DNA of 64,000 nucleotides from an uncultured Treponema sp. (GCA_937894335.1 CALCRU010000008.1:1-64000), one strand, 5' to 3'; shown: positions 45,047-54,604, counted from the stretch's first letter. Notes: a model not told the origin generated them from the letters alone. Program-made: numbers and translations.

Positions 45047-46915
45047 ATGAAGATTAAGAAAATTGTTCTGGCGGCAGCACTTTTGGCCGTAGTTTTTTCC
45101 ATAGCATCATGTTCCAAAGCACAAAAAAATGAAGTGAAGGATGTTGTAGAAAAACGCTCTAACGGACTTGCACCTTCCCAGCATGTAAAGATTCCGCAGA
45201 CAGACAGCAGCATTGTTACTCAGCCTCAGGAGTTTGACACGGCACTTACCGCACTTCAGGTTACCAAACTGATGGGAAACGGTATCAACCTTAGCAACAC
45301 CATGGAAGCATACCGCACTGCAGAAATGGGAACTAGGCAGGATCCTTCCGCATACGAAACACTTTGGGGTCAGCCAGTTACCACGCAGGTCACCATGAAC
45401 AGCTATAAAGACGCAGGATTTGACAGTGTGCGCATTCCTGTTGCATGGACAAACGCAATCAATTACGAAAACGGCGACTACACCATTTACACACCCTATC
45501 TTGACCGCGTGGAAGAAATTGTAAACTACGCCCTTAACGCAGGACTTTATGTTGTCATTAACGACCACTGGGACGGCGGATGGTGGGGAATGTTTGGCTC
45601 GGCAACTCCAGAAACTCGTGAAGATGCATACGAACTTTATACAGACATGTGGACGCAAATTGCAAACAGATTTAAAAACTACGGAGACCATGTAATGTTT
45701 GCAGGCGGAAACGAAGAAATTGGCAGTAGACTTAACGATGTGAACGCTTGCCCCGACAGCGGAAGGCTTACGGAAGACGAATGTTACGAACAGGCAAAAA
45801 AGATAAATCAGACTTTTGTTGATGTAGTGCGAAAGACAGGCGGTAACAATCAGAACAGATTTCTGCTCATTCCCGGTTACGGAACCGACATTGGCGCAAC
45901 TTTAGACAGCCGCTTTGTAATGCCAACAGACACTGCAAAGGACAAACTGATTCTTGAGGTGCATTACTATTCTCCATGGGGATTTTGTTCTGGAAACAGT
46001 GTAAACAAGTGGGGAACAAAAAAAGAATACAAGGACATGAATGAATGGCTTTCCAAACTGACTGCATTTACCGACAAGGGATACGGAATTGTAATTGGAG
46101 AATGGGGAGTCATCTCTACAAAAAAAGACGGCACTAAAAAAGACGACATGATTGCATACTGCACAAACTTTCTTGACAACTGCGACATGTACAATCTTGT
46201 TCCAATGCTGTGGGACACAAGCCTTTTCTTTATGCGAGATGGAAGCGGTTTTGCAGATGCTGAACTTAAGGAATTCTTTAAGGGCAGAAGTTACGCCGCA
46301 CAAAACGAAACCGCAAACGAAGCTAGCATAATTGCAGCCGCAAAGAAAAACACTCTTGCCCGACAGGAAGCGGCACCCGAAACATTTATAGACAACTCTT
46401 TTGTAGGAGCAGCAGACAAATCAGTTGCATGGATCATGTACAACAGTCAGGACTACGGAGTTACATATTCTGTAGGCGACATATACAATCCCGATGAATG
46501 CACAGAAGGACTTGTTCCCACTGATGTAGAAATTACAGGAGAAGGCGATTACACTGTGGCCTTGGACTTTACCGACACTCCTCAGGGAAAAGCAAGAAGT
46601 TTTGCATTTTCTGCAATAGGAATTTCAAACGGAGAAATTCTCTTCCCCGGCTACTGCATTGAAATAACCGAGATACGGGTAAATGACCAAGTTGTACGCC
46701 CAGCCTCCAAAGGATTTACAAATGCAGATGACAGAATATGTACGCGTATGAACATTTATAACGAATGGGTAAAGGATATACCAGTAGAAGCAAGAAGTTA
46801 CGACGGTTCAACAGACAGAAAGAGGGCCATCATTATAAACAGGGATCTTCCCATATTCCAAGAGATGAAGACACTGTCCATAACATTCCATTACGGTCTG
46901 CCTTCTGCAAACTAA
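45047..46915 (+). CDS. GH5-family endoglucanase-like lipoprotein
   Basis: A surface lipoprotein (SIASC lipobox near 18-22) of 622 aa that likely cleaves beta-glucans of plant origin. The GH5 TIM barrel spans about 65-430. Candidate acid/base Glu223 lies in GGNEEIG and the nucleophile Glu352 in VIGEWG. The exact acid/base Glu of the pair at 223-224 needs alignment. The C-terminal part (about 460-622) is beta-rich and could bind carbohydrate. TAGGAG precedes the ATG. Control by the divergent LacI-type gene is likely. It fits a gut or rumen life style. Confidence 0.85.
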   Translation: MKIKKIVLAAALLAVVFSIASCSKAQKNEVKDVVEKRSNGLAPSQHVKIPQTDSSIVTQPQEFDTALTALQVTKLMGNGINLSNTMEAYRTAEMGTRQDPSAYETLWGQPVTTQVTMNSYKDAGFDSVRIPVAWTNAINYENGDYTIYTPYLDRVEEIVNYALNAGLYVVINDHWDGGWWGMFGSATPETREDAYELYTDMWTQIANRFKNYGDHVMFAGGNEEIGSRLNDVNACPDSGRLTEDECYEQAKKINQTFVDVVRKTGGNNQNRFLLIPGYGTDIGATLDSRFVMPTDTAKDKLILEVHYYSPWGFCSGNSVNKWGTKKEYKDMNEWLSKLTAFTDKGYGIVIGEWGVISTKKDGTKKDDMIAYCTNFLDNCDMYNLVPMLWDTSLFFMRDGSGFADAELKEFFKGRSYAAQNETANEASIIAAAKKNTLARQEAAPETFIDNSFVGAADKSVAWIMYNSQDYGVTYSVGDIYNPDECTEGLVPTDVEITGEGDYTVALDFTDTPQGKARSFAFSAIGISNGEILFPGYCIEITEIRVNDQVVRPASKGFTNADDRICTRMNIYNEWVKDIPVEARSYDGSTDRKRAIIINRDLPIFQEMKTLSITFHYGLPSAN

Positions 46916-46970
46916 TAGCCGCTGATGCTACATTCTTGAAAAATAATTTTCTGACTGCTAAACTTAAAGC

Positions 46971-47459
46971 ATGACAGCAGTAGACATTGTTCTGATAGTT
47001 GTAGCATCTCTTCTTCTCCTTGTAGGACTAATCGGGTGCATTATTCCCGGACTTCCTGGCACGCCTCTTGCATGGGGAGGGCTTTTGTGTGCCTACTTCT
47101 GCAGTGCTTCCCACATAAGCCTTACCACGGTGATTGTATGCGCAGTGGTCTGTCTTGCGGCAGAAATTATAAACAACTTTGTGCCCTCGGTTTTTACAAA
47201 AAAGGCTGGCGGTTCAAAGCTAGGCTCATGGGGCGCAACCATAGGAGTGTTTGCAGGACTCCTTACCGGGAATCCCATAGGCATTCTGTTAGGACCTTTT
47301 GTAGGCGCACTAATCGGCGAGCTGATGCACGACAACTCAAACTTTAAGAAGGCCCTTAAGGCTGCCTGCTTTTCGTTTTTAGGCTTTATAACAGGCACAG
47401 GACTAAGGCTGATAGTTTCTGCAATTTTTGTAGTCATATTCGTAAAGTCTTTTTTCTAA
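46971..47459 (+). CDS. DUF456 membrane protein
   Basis: A 162-aa protein with four hydrophobic segments and the Gly/Pro-rich glycine-zipper style typical of DUF456 (GLIGCIIPGLPGTPLAWGGL, and GNPIGILLGPFVGALIGE). Family function is unknown; it is found in many bacteria and is probably in the cytoplasmic membrane. It follows the GH5 gene after 55 bp without a recognisable terminator. Confidence 0.8.
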   Translation: MTAVDIVLIVVASLLLLVGLIGCIIPGLPGTPLAWGGLLCAYFCSASHISLTTVIVCAVVCLAAEIINNFVPSVFTKKAGGSKLGSWGATIGVFAGLLTGNPIGILLGPFVGALIGELMHDNSNFKKALKAACFSFLGFITGTGLRLIVSAIFVVIFVKSFF

Positions 47460-47484
47460 GCTACAGCACCAGTATCCTATACTG

Positions 47485-47645
47485 CAAGGCAAATTCCCTT
47501 ATGCAGAATAACATGTGCACATGATGAAAGGGCGTAGTGGAAAATAGACTGGCAAAACATCTGCACAAGCGTAGCGCAGAAGCCGTTTTGACAGCCTGTT
47601 GTCACCGAGAGCCATTTCATCATGCGCAAAGTCTCATTCTGCTTA
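47485..47645. ncRNA. Candidate structured RNA with a 6S-like fold
   Basis: Three nested helices: GCAGAAT/ATTCTGC (47503-47509 with 47636-47642); CATGATGAAA/TTTCATCATG (47520-47529 with 47615-47624), extended by TGC/GCA past one mismatch; and CTGGCAAAAC/GTTTTGACAG (47549-47558 with 47585-47594, one mismatch), capped by TCTGC/GCAGA (47560-47564 with 47576-47580). Between helices two and three is a bubble of 19 and 20 nt. Closing stem, large central bubble and terminal hairpin is the shape of 6S RNA. TATACT boxes lie on both sides (47478-47483 plus, 47671-47666 minus), so strand is unresolved. No T-run terminator is seen. Confidence 0.5.
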
Positions 47646-47695
47646 CTAGACAAGTCCCCGTCCGAAGTATAGAATAAAGACAGAGGTAAGAAGAC

Positions 47696-48364
47696 ATGGC
47701 AAGTCAATCCAAGGGAACCACAAAAGACGACATCATCCGCGCACTCTTAAACGCATCATTTTCACGGTCAGCAGGCTCTACAAGCATGAGCGATGTGGCT
47801 TCCTACCTCAACATGAAAAAAGCCTCCCTTTACAATCACATTTCGGGAAGAGACCAGCTAGTTTCCCAGACGGTAGATTCCTGTGCAGACTACATAAGAC
47901 AGATTACATTCATTCCGGGCGACTATGAGTCTGTATGCAAAAAGTATTCGGCTCAGACTGTACTTAAAGGCATTACGGAGCGATATTTTAAAATCCACGA
48001 AAAGGATCCCCTCTTTCAAATTTACACTTTTATCGAAAGCCAAAAATACTTTGACGAAAAAGCGGCTTCAATCGTGCTGGAAGAAGAAAAAGTTTTGGAG
48101 CAGCAGATTAGTTTGGTCTTTACTTCTCTTGCAGATGAAAACAAACTGTCCCTTACCAGTCAGAAAATTCCTGGAGCGGTAAGATGGTTCTGCATGGGAC
48201 TAAGGACACTCTTAAGCGACTGGCTTCTTGAACGCAAAAAAATAGTAATGGAAAATCCTGTCAGCGGCGAAGGCGAACTCTTTGCACTGCCCCAGGACGA
48301 AGGAATATCCCAAAAAGTTGATTCATTCGTTGCAGAGTTTATTTCTATCATTCAATCTTCATAA
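47696..48364 (+). CDS. TetR-family transcriptional regulator
   Basis: A 222-aa regulator. The N-terminal helix-turn-helix (about 22-50, SMSDVASYLNMKKASLYNHI) is typical, followed by a ligand-binding helical domain. An AGAGG site precedes the ATG and a TATAGAAT element lies upstream. The next gene, a CmpB-like membrane protein, starts 13 bp after its stop, so the two are co-transcribed. The ligand and regulon are unknown. Confidence 0.85.
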   Translation: MASQSKGTTKDDIIRALLNASFSRSAGSTSMSDVASYLNMKKASLYNHISGRDQLVSQTVDSCADYIRQITFIPGDYESVCKKYSAQTVLKGITERYFKIHEKDPLFQIYTFIESQKYFDEKAASIVLEEEKVLEQQISLVFTSLADENKLSLTSQKIPGAVRWFCMGLRTLLSDWLLERKKIVMENPVSGEGELFALPQDEGISQKVDSFVAEFISIIQSS

Positions 48365-48377
48365 AAAGGAAGTTCCT

Positions 48378-49220
48378 ATGGATTTATCTTCTCTCTTTCC
48401 GTCAATAGACTTTGTTCATCGTTTTTTATTTTTCCTCATCTATGCATTTGTGGGATGGGCAGCAGAAGAAGTTTACTGTTCCGTTCTTGAGCGAAAACTT
48501 GTGTGGCGAGGAATGCTTCTAGGACCCATCTGCCCCATTTACGGATTTGGCGGAATCCTTATTATGTACATTCTGTATCCCCTGCGTGACACCTGGGTGT
48601 GGCTTTTTCTTGCTTCCATGATTGTTACCAGCGCACTGGAATACTTTTCAAGCTGGCTTTTGGAAAAACTCTTTCATACTCAGTGGTGGGATTACTCAGA
48701 TGTTCCCTTCAACATTAACGGCAGAGTCTGCCTTTTAAATTCCGTTCTCTTCGGATTAGGCGGACTGGGAATGTGGCATGTAATGCAGCCCTTCTTTACC
48801 CGCATAGTCTACTGGGAACCGGCTCAGCCCTACATAGGACTTATTGCAGGAGTTCTTGCCGCAATCCTTACAGTAGACATACTTATAACAGTCAGACGCC
48901 TTGTTGACTTTAACACCAGCCTTGCCAAATTCAAACTGCTTGCTGAACAGGCAAAAGAACGCTTTGAAAACGAGACATGGTTCAAGCCTCAGTCAGCAAG
49001 TTCAATTATTGCATCAATCCGCGAAAAGGCAAAGACTGACTCTAAGAAAATTACACAGAAGTATCTTGAAATGTTCAGCATTGAAGGGCACAAGAGGCGA
49101 AATCTGGAAAGGTGGTTCAGCCGCTTCCCAAAACTCAAGAGCAAGGACTACGCTTCTACAATCGAGCATCTTAGGGAAGAACTTAAAATCCGTAAGCTGG
49201 AAAAAAAGTCCAAAGAATAA
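48378..49220 (+). CDS. CmpB-like membrane protein (putative ABC-transporter type IV)
   Basis: A 280-aa protein with an N-terminal domain of about six hydrophobic segments matching the family called putative ABC-transporter type IV (VGWAAEEVYCSV, GPICPIYGFGG, YFSSWLLEKLF, NGRVCLLNS). The C-terminal 100 residues are charged and helical, probably cytoplasmic. The start at 48378 has AAAGGAAG upstream; the longer frame to 48282 overlaps TetR. True transport function is unproven for this family. Confidence 0.78.
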   Translation: MDLSSLFPSIDFVHRFLFFLIYAFVGWAAEEVYCSVLERKLVWRGMLLGPICPIYGFGGILIMYILYPLRDTWVWLFLASMIVTSALEYFSSWLLEKLFHTQWWDYSDVPFNINGRVCLLNSVLFGLGGLGMWHVMQPFFTRIVYWEPAQPYIGLIAGVLAAILTVDILITVRRLVDFNTSLAKFKLLAEQAKERFENETWFKPQSASSIIASIREKAKTDSKKITQKYLEMFSIEGHKRRNLERWFSRFPKLKSKDYASTIEHLREELKIRKLEKKSKE

Positions 49221-49238
49221 AGCAAGACTAGCGACCTC

Positions 49239-49278
49239 TTGACCAAGAAGGCTCCATTTGATATTCTAAAAACATCTT
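49239..49278 (+). promoter_or_regulatory. Promoter of tRNA-Ala
   Basis: TTGACC (49239-49244), 17 bp and TATTCT (49262-49267) lie 11 nt before the tRNA. Confidence 0.7.
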
Positions 49279-49352
49279 GGGGGTGTAGCTCATCTGGCTA
49301 GAGCGCCTGCATGGCATGCAGGAGGTAAGGGATTCGACTTCCCTCATCTCCA
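49279..49352 (+). tRNA. tRNA-Ala (GGC)
   Basis: A 74-nt cloverleaf. The acceptor arm pairs GGGGGTG with CATCTCC (two G-U pairs), the anticodon stem is CCTGC/GCAGG around loop ATGGCAT with anticodon GGC, and the T arm is AGGGA/TCCCT with loop TTCGACT. CCA is not encoded. A terminator follows at once, so it is a single-gene unit. Confidence 0.96.
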
Positions 49353-49356
49353 AAAA

Positions 49357-49389
49357 GGGGACTTGTATTTTTACACAAGTCCTTTTTTT
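49357..49389 (+). terminator. Intrinsic terminator after tRNA-Ala
   Basis: GGACTTGT (49359-49366) pairs with ACAAGTCC (49375-49382) around an 8-nt loop, followed by seven T (49383-49389). Confidence 0.93.
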
Positions 49390-49430
49390 GTTTAAACGGA
49401 GAAGATGTAAAAAACACAAAGGGGATTCCT

Positions 49431-49967
49431 ATGCTTAAAACAATCCGCCCTGAAGCACTTGCAGACAATCCTTTTTCCGTAATAGGAAAAGACTGGATGC
49501 TGGTTACCGCCTGCACAAAACAGGTTGACGAAGAAGGCAACATTAAGACCGGAAAAGTAAACACCATGACCGCAAGTTGGGGTGGTATGGGCATTTTGTG
49601 GAACAAGCCAGTTGCAACAATCTACCTGCGTCCCTCTCGCTACACAAAAGAAATAATTGACGCCACAGATACTTTTTCGCTCAGTGTTCTTGCAAGCAAA
49701 TACAGACCTGCCCTTGACTACTGCGGAAGCCACTCAGGAAGAAACGAAGACAAAATTGCAAAGTCTAAGCTTTCGGTGGACTACCTTAACGGAACTCCGT
49801 GGATAAAGGAAGCCCGTCTGGTTCTTTTCTGCCGCAAGCTTTACCATCAGGAATTTGTTCCCGAAGGTTTTGAAGAAGAACTTCTTTGCAAGCAGAACTA
49901 CCGCAACAACGACTTTCACACAATGTACATCGGAGAAATCTTTAAGGTAATGCAGGACAAACGGTAA
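49431..49967 (+). CDS. Flavin reductase-like protein
   Basis: A 178-aa cytosolic FMN-binding protein of the flavin reductase/flavoredoxin family. The motif region NTMTASWGGMGILWNKP near 38-55 and RPSRYT near 62-67 binds the flavin phosphate and ring. The substrate or partner is unknown. A GGGGATTCCT stretch precedes the ATG. The next gene starts 4 bp after its stop. Confidence 0.83.
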   Translation: MLKTIRPEALADNPFSVIGKDWMLVTACTKQVDEEGNIKTGKVNTMTASWGGMGILWNKPVATIYLRPSRYTKEIIDATDTFSLSVLASKYRPALDYCGSHSGRNEDKIAKSKLSVDYLNGTPWIKEARLVLFCRKLYHQEFVPEGFEEELLCKQNYRNNDFHTMYIGEIFKVMQDKR

Positions 49968-49971
49968 GTGC

Positions 49972-50703
49972 ATGCAGGTACAAAATAAGACAGTCTGGCG
50001 TTCCATAGCCATATCCGGTGCGCTCATAATGCTTCTTGCTTTCATACTCAGCATATTCCAGTATTTTGCATACAAGCAGTATGACCAGTTTTTTTTAGTA
50101 AGATACGCAAGCCTCGTTATAAACACGGAACTTTTTGCCTGTTTTGTCTACATGATTTTTAATCCTCTGGACTTTATTGCTTATGCCATTGCCTTTTACA
50201 TTTATGCGGTGGGAAACCTCATAGACAGTGGAAACATTCTTGCCATGCTTTTTCTGGTTATAGCAGGCCTCTTTTTTTACATTACATTTTTCTTTACCAA
50301 GCACAGGGTTCTTAAGTTAGTCCTGCTTTCTGTTCCATTGATTGCTGCTTTGGGCTTTCAGTGCTACAGGTTGGGTGCAATGAATTTCTGCATTTCGCTC
50401 ATGCACATTGTAGCAACTGTATTTATTGTCGTAATGATTGTTACCCTTCTTAGGCCAGAAATACAAAAGTTCAGAGAGATGAAGGAAGTCTTTTATCTTG
50501 ACAAAAGCGAATGCACTGAGCAGGAAGTTGAATGGCTGAACAAGGTTCTTTCGGGGTCACTTTACAGCAGCATTGCAGAAGAGTCAAAGGTTTCGGAAAG
50601 CACGGTAAAAATCCGCATGTTAAAACTTTATAAAATGCTGGACGCAAAAAACAAGACGGAATTCTGCGCCATGTACAGGAACTCACGCATAGAGTTAAGG
50701 TAA
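49972..50703 (+). CDS. Membrane protein with C-terminal LuxR-like HTH
   Basis: A 243-aa protein with about six hydrophobic segments at 15-160 and a C-terminal helix-turn-helix (about 195-240, SSIAEESKVSESTVKIRMLK) of LuxR/GerE style. It may be a one-component membrane sensor that binds DNA directly, like a small version of the regulator at 257. No enzymatic motif is seen. It is convergent with the DJ-1 gene, only 4 bp away. Confidence 0.72.
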   Translation: MQVQNKTVWRSIAISGALIMLLAFILSIFQYFAYKQYDQFFLVRYASLVINTELFACFVYMIFNPLDFIAYAIAFYIYAVGNLIDSGNILAMLFLVIAGLFFYITFFFTKHRVLKLVLLSVPLIAALGFQCYRLGAMNFCISLMHIVATVFIVVMIVTLLRPEIQKFREMKEVFYLDKSECTEQEVEWLNKVLSGSLYSSIAEESKVSESTVKIRMLKLYKMLDAKNKTEFCAMYRNSRIELR

Positions 50704-50707
50704 GCAC

Positions 50708-51328
50708 TTACCGCTGGCAACTTCCCGTCTTTATTTCCAGAGCCTTTTCTTTTCCGCAAAGGGCGCTTACAATCTCCATGGAAAATTCTTCTGCAGCACC
50801 GGGACCACGACCTGTTATAAGGTTTGAGTCATGTACAAAGGGTAGCCCGCTTACATAACCTGAAGCATATTCTTTTGCACGCTCTTCCATGCCAGGATAG
50901 CAAGTCCACTTTTTTCCTTCCAAAGCGCCAGTAAGGGGAAGCACCACTGCAGGAGCCGCACAGATTGCGCATACAAGACGACCAGCCTTATTCATTGCAG
51001 AAACCAGTTCCACAACTTCGCGACAGGAAGCTATATTTGTAGAGCCAGGCATTCCTCCTGGAACAACTACGGCATCAGGCAGAAGTGACTCGTCAAGTTT
51101 TCCAGTAACATCATCAAAAAAGTCCATTACATGGGCATCTGCAATAACGCTTACACCGTGGCTACATTGGGCAACATAAGCGGCCCCCTCTTCGCTGTCA
51201 GACAGGACATTGCAGCCAGTTACAGCGGCAAGGGTAACTTCTACACCGGCACGGCGAAGATAGTCTACGGGCGTAAGGGTTTCTATTTCTTCTGAACCGT
51301 CAGCAATAAAAACAAGAGCTTTCTTCAT
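50708..51328 (-). CDS. DJ-1/PfpI-family protein
   Basis: A 206-aa cytosolic protein with the DJ-1 fold. The nucleophilic Cys is in LVCAICAAPAVVLP near 121-123, with VVPGGMPGS near 88 at the active site. The family includes YajL, glyoxalases and chaperone-like proteins; the exact activity cannot be assigned. The promoter TATAAT (51341-51336), with extended TG, ends 7 nt before the ATG. It is divergent from the response regulator at 51369. Confidence 0.85.
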   Translation of the reverse strand: MKKALVFIADGSEEIETLTPVDYLRRAGVEVTLAAVTGCNVLSDSEEGAAYVAQCSHGVSVIADAHVMDFFDDVTGKLDESLLPDAVVVPGGMPGSTNIASCREVVELVSAMNKAGRLVCAICAAPAVVLPLTGALEGKKWTCYPGMEERAKEYASGYVSGLPFVHDSNLITGRGPGAAEEFSMEIVSALCGKEKALEIKTGSCQR

Positions 51329-51368
51329 GGTTGAAATTATATCACGAATAAAGTAAGATGTATATACT
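51329..51368. promoter_or_regulatory. Divergent promoters, DJ-1 and response regulator
   Basis: Plus: TTGAAA (51331-51336), 17 bp, TAAGAT (51354-51359), 9 nt to ATG. Minus: extended -10 TGATATAAT (51344-51336), 7 nt to ATG. The two promoters overlap within 40 bp, so they may compete. Confidence 0.7.
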
Positions 51369-52625
51369 ATGAAAAAGGTTCTACTTGTAGACGCATCGCC
51401 ACTATTTCAAAACTTTCTCACAGAAAAGCTTAAGGCTGAACAGGTAGAAGTTGAAGTCGCCTACAACAACAGGGAAGCATTCACCACACTCATAACCCAG
51501 TTGCCCGACCTTATTGTTCTTGATGTAGACACAAATGCAAAAATAGAAGACTACACCGACTTCCTTAACGACAAGTACAACGATCCAAACACAAGGCCAA
51601 TTCCCGTCATAGTTGCTGGACCTACAGTAGACAGAAGCCGCATTACCAGACTTACAAAATACGGAATTGTAAAGTACTTTGGAAAGCCTGTTAAGTTTGA
51701 CCTTTTCTTTGATTCAGTAGGACGAATCCTGCACCTTAACTTTACGATTGACACTACCCCCAGCCTTTTGGAAATCCACCTAAACGGAGACATCATCTTT
51801 GTGGAAATAGCACGGGGACTCAACCGAGAAAAGCTCATAATGCTCAAGTACCACATTAGCGAAATAATTGACGCAAACAACCTGCAGACGCCAAAAATAA
51901 TCATCATGATGACTGACCTGCAACTTTCGTTTGTAGACGGTGCAAACCTTGAGCTTCTATTTGACAATGTAACCGCCGACCCAAGAATAAACAGGGCAAA
52001 CATAAAGATTCTTTCTCTTGACGACTTTTCGCAAATGCTCATAGACGGACACCCCCAGTATGCAGGCATAGAAGTTGTAAAAAACCTAAAGGATGTCCTT
52101 GCCCAGCTTGTTGACGAATCCCACGCACAAGAAAAGACCATGAGCGATTTGGTTACAAACCGCATTCTTACTTCAACGCAGGAAATTGAAACTGGCGATG
52201 TGGGACTTAAACTGGGAAGCGACACCGAACTTTCAGAACTTACAGAAAGTGACAAGGGTAACATTCTTAGGGTTGCTATTGTTGACGATGACGCAATAGT
52301 ACGAAAAGTTTTAGAGGCAGCTTTTGCCACAATATGCGACAAGGTTGTTCTGTATGCTACCGGCTCAGAATTTGTGCAGAATGTAAACAAGGAACAGTTT
52401 GACTTAATAATTCTTGACCTGTACATGCCAGACATAAACGGACTCCAGCTTTTGACAGACCTTCAGGCCCAGCACTTTCAGACACCGATTATAGTTTACT
52501 CTCAGGCCATGCAGAGAGAAATCGTTGTAGAAGCGCTTTCTCACGGAGCAAAGTGTTATCTAGTAAAACCTCAGAAACCAGAAGTTGTTCTTCAGAAAGC
52601 TGTGGAACTTCTTCGCACGAGGTAG
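51369..52625 (+). CDS. Response regulator with two receiver domains
   Basis: A 418-aa cytosolic protein. Receiver 1 (about 1-125) has Asp52 in VLDVDT. A middle region (about 130-285) has no motif I can name; it may be an output or adaptor. Receiver 2 (about 298-418) has VDDD at the start, Asp350 in LDLYMP and the KP motif near 397. No DNA-binding domain is visible, so the output is likely protein-protein contact. It lies 5 bp before the hybrid kinase gene, its probable partner. Confidence 0.85.
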   Translation: MKKVLLVDASPLFQNFLTEKLKAEQVEVEVAYNNREAFTTLITQLPDLIVLDVDTNAKIEDYTDFLNDKYNDPNTRPIPVIVAGPTVDRSRITRLTKYGIVKYFGKPVKFDLFFDSVGRILHLNFTIDTTPSLLEIHLNGDIIFVEIARGLNREKLIMLKYHISEIIDANNLQTPKIIIMMTDLQLSFVDGANLELLFDNVTADPRINRANIKILSLDDFSQMLIDGHPQYAGIEVVKNLKDVLAQLVDESHAQEKTMSDLVTNRILTSTQEIETGDVGLKLGSDTELSELTESDKGNILRVAIVDDDAIVRKVLEAAFATICDKVVLYATGSEFVQNVNKEQFDLIILDLYMPDINGLQLLTDLQAQHFQTPIIVYSQAMQREIVVEALSHGAKCYLVKPQKPEVVLQKAVELLRTR

Positions 52626-52630
52626 GATAA

Positions 52631-54604
52631 ATGTCACCCATTGACGGCAGGCGGCTTCTTGCCAGTGCGCTCCACGAAGTGCGTACTCCAATCCAAACCA
52701 TAATCAGCACGATTGAACTTCTTTCAGACACAAAGCTTAGCACTGAACAGAGCGAATATGTTCGCCAGATAGAATTTTCTGCAAATGTACTTTTAAATCT
52801 TGCCAACGATGTACTTGACTATTCAAAAATCACCTCAAAGGAATTCAAAATAGAAAACATGCCCTACGATGTAGCTTCGCTTACGGAACACATTGTAGAC
52901 CTAGTAAGCATAGAAGCCTACAACAAAGGACTTGAAGTAATTACAAACATTGACGATTCAATTTCTGCAGAAGTTATAGGCGACCCAAACAGCGTGCAAA
53001 GGGTACTTCTTAACCTCTTAAAAAATGCAGTAAAATTTACCGAACACGGATATGTGCGTGCAAAGGTAACTGTTAAGCAAAAGAATCTTCTCTTTGAAGT
53101 GATTGATTCTGGCATTGGCGTAGAGGAATCAAAGAAAGAACTTATTTTTACAGACTACTATCAGGCCGATGCCACTGCGACAAAAAAATACGGTGGAACG
53201 GGTCTTGGTCTTGCCATAAGCCGGAACCTTGTTACCGCTATGCATGGAAAAATCGGTGTAAGGGACAACGACGACATTAACGGAGGTTCAGTCTTCTGGT
53301 TTACGATTCCCTATGAACCTGCTCCAAATGTAGGACAGGAAGCCGAGCCACAAATAAAACTTGATGTTCCCGAAGATGCAAACATACTGATTGTAGATGA
53401 TTCCGAACTTGTTCTTGGCAGTTTAAAAAAGAAACTTAACGCTTTGGGAATAAAAAAAGTTTCCACTGCGCAAAGCGGAGAAGAAGCGCTAAAAAAACTT
53501 ACCGAAGCCGCACAAAAGAAGTTACCCTTTACCATTGCCTTTATAGATATGATTATGACTGGCATGGACGGATGGCAACTTGCTTCCGAAATAAACAACA
53601 ATCCGCAGATTTCCAGCATGTATCTGCACATGCTCGTACCCGAAGGTCAAATGGGAAAAGACGCCCAAATGAAAGTTTTGGACTGGTTCAACGGATACAT
53701 CTACAAGCCCATAAAAAGAGAACAGCTTCTTGACGCACTAAGAAAATCTTTTGCAAAAGAAAACATAGAACTTGAGCCTTTGGAGACCACTTCCCAGAAC
53801 ACACTTCCCGAACCAGCGCAAAACAGCGACATTGCCAAAGGAAGCAGGATTCTTATTGCGGAAGACCATCCCATGAACAGACAACTTCTGCATACCTTCC
53901 TTACAAAATTTGGAGCGGAAGTATACGAGGCAGAAGACGGAGAGCAGGCGGTTCAGACAATTAGGCAAAATCCCGACATAGACATTATCTTTATGGACAT
54001 TCAGATGCCTGTTAAAAACGGAATAGATGCAACCATTGAAATCCGCGACATGGACTACAAGGGAATAATAATTGCATGTACCGCAAACAACAGCCCCGAA
54101 GACTTTGCAGAATACAGAAAGATGGGCGTAAACGACATTCTGGTAAAGCCCTTTAAAAAAGATGCAGTGTATCAGCTTTTGGAAAAATGGCAGGTAGTTC
54201 TTTCATTCCCCGCAATAAAAGGAATTGTTACCGTAGAAGAAAGCCAACAGAATGCAAAAAACATATGGGACATTCAGGATTTTCTGGACACAGCAGGAAA
54301 CGACATTGCCCTTGCCCAGATGCTTGTTGACGAGTATCAGATTCAGACACAGTCAATTATTGACCAGCTGCGTATAGAACTTGAAAAAAAGGATTTGGAC
54401 TTTGAAACCCTTCACCGACTTGCCCATACTCTTAAGGGAAGTTCGGCAACAATCAGCGCAGAACAACTTTCAGAGTCAGCACGAAAAATGAACGATGCCG
54501 CAAAAGAAAAAAACATACAGACTGTAAAACAGACGCTTACGGAATTTAAATTATGCTTCACAAACTTTAAGCGGCTGGTAACAAAGTGGAGGAAAACGCT
54601 ATGA
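52631..54604 (+). CDS. Hybrid histidine kinase without a sensor domain
   Basis: A 657-aa cytosolic kinase. The phosphorylated His15 (LHEVRTP) is almost at the N-terminus, so there is no input domain or membrane anchor. Next are the ATPase domain (about 118-235, with GTGLGLAIS), two receivers (about 250-375 with IDMIMTGMDGW, and about 407-525 with MDIQMPVKNG) and an HPt domain (about 560-650) with His in HTLKGSS. An AGGATAA stretch precedes the ATG. Input may come through the response regulator just upstream. The stop overlaps the PHP gene (ATGA). Confidence 0.87.
   Translation: MSPIDGRRLLASALHEVRTPIQTIISTIELLSDTKLSTEQSEYVRQIEFSANVLLNLANDVLDYSKITSKEFKIENMPYDVASLTEHIVDLVSIEAYNKGLEVITNIDDSISAEVIGDPNSVQRVLLNLLKNAVKFTEHGYVRAKVTVKQKNLLFEVIDSGIGVEESKKELIFTDYYQADATATKKYGGTGLGLAISRNLVTAMHGKIGVRDNDDINGGSVFWFTIPYEPAPNVGQEAEPQIKLDVPEDANILIVDDSELVLGSLKKKLNALGIKKVSTAQSGEEALKKLTEAAQKKLPFTIAFIDMIMTGMDGWQLASEINNNPQISSMYLHMLVPEGQMGKDAQMKVLDWFNGYIYKPIKREQLLDALRKSFAKENIELEPLETTSQNTLPEPAQNSDIAKGSRILIAEDHPMNRQLLHTFLTKFGAEVYEAEDGEQAVQTIRQNPDIDIIFMDIQMPVKNGIDATIEIRDMDYKGIIIACTANNSPEDFAEYRKMGVNDILVKPFKKDAVYQLLEKWQVVLSFPAIKGIVTVEESQQNAKNIWDIQDFLDTAGNDIALAQMLVDEYQIQTQSIIDQLRIELEKKDLDFETLHRLAHTLKGSSATISAEQLSESARKMNDAAKEKNIQTVKQTLTEFKLCFTNFKRLVTKWRKTL

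Noticed and set aside
47477..47707. Minus-strand open frame of 76 codons between DUF456 and TetR genes
   Set aside because: No Shine-Dalgarno, Cys-rich odd composition, and it runs through the helices of the candidate structured RNA; it is best explained as chance.
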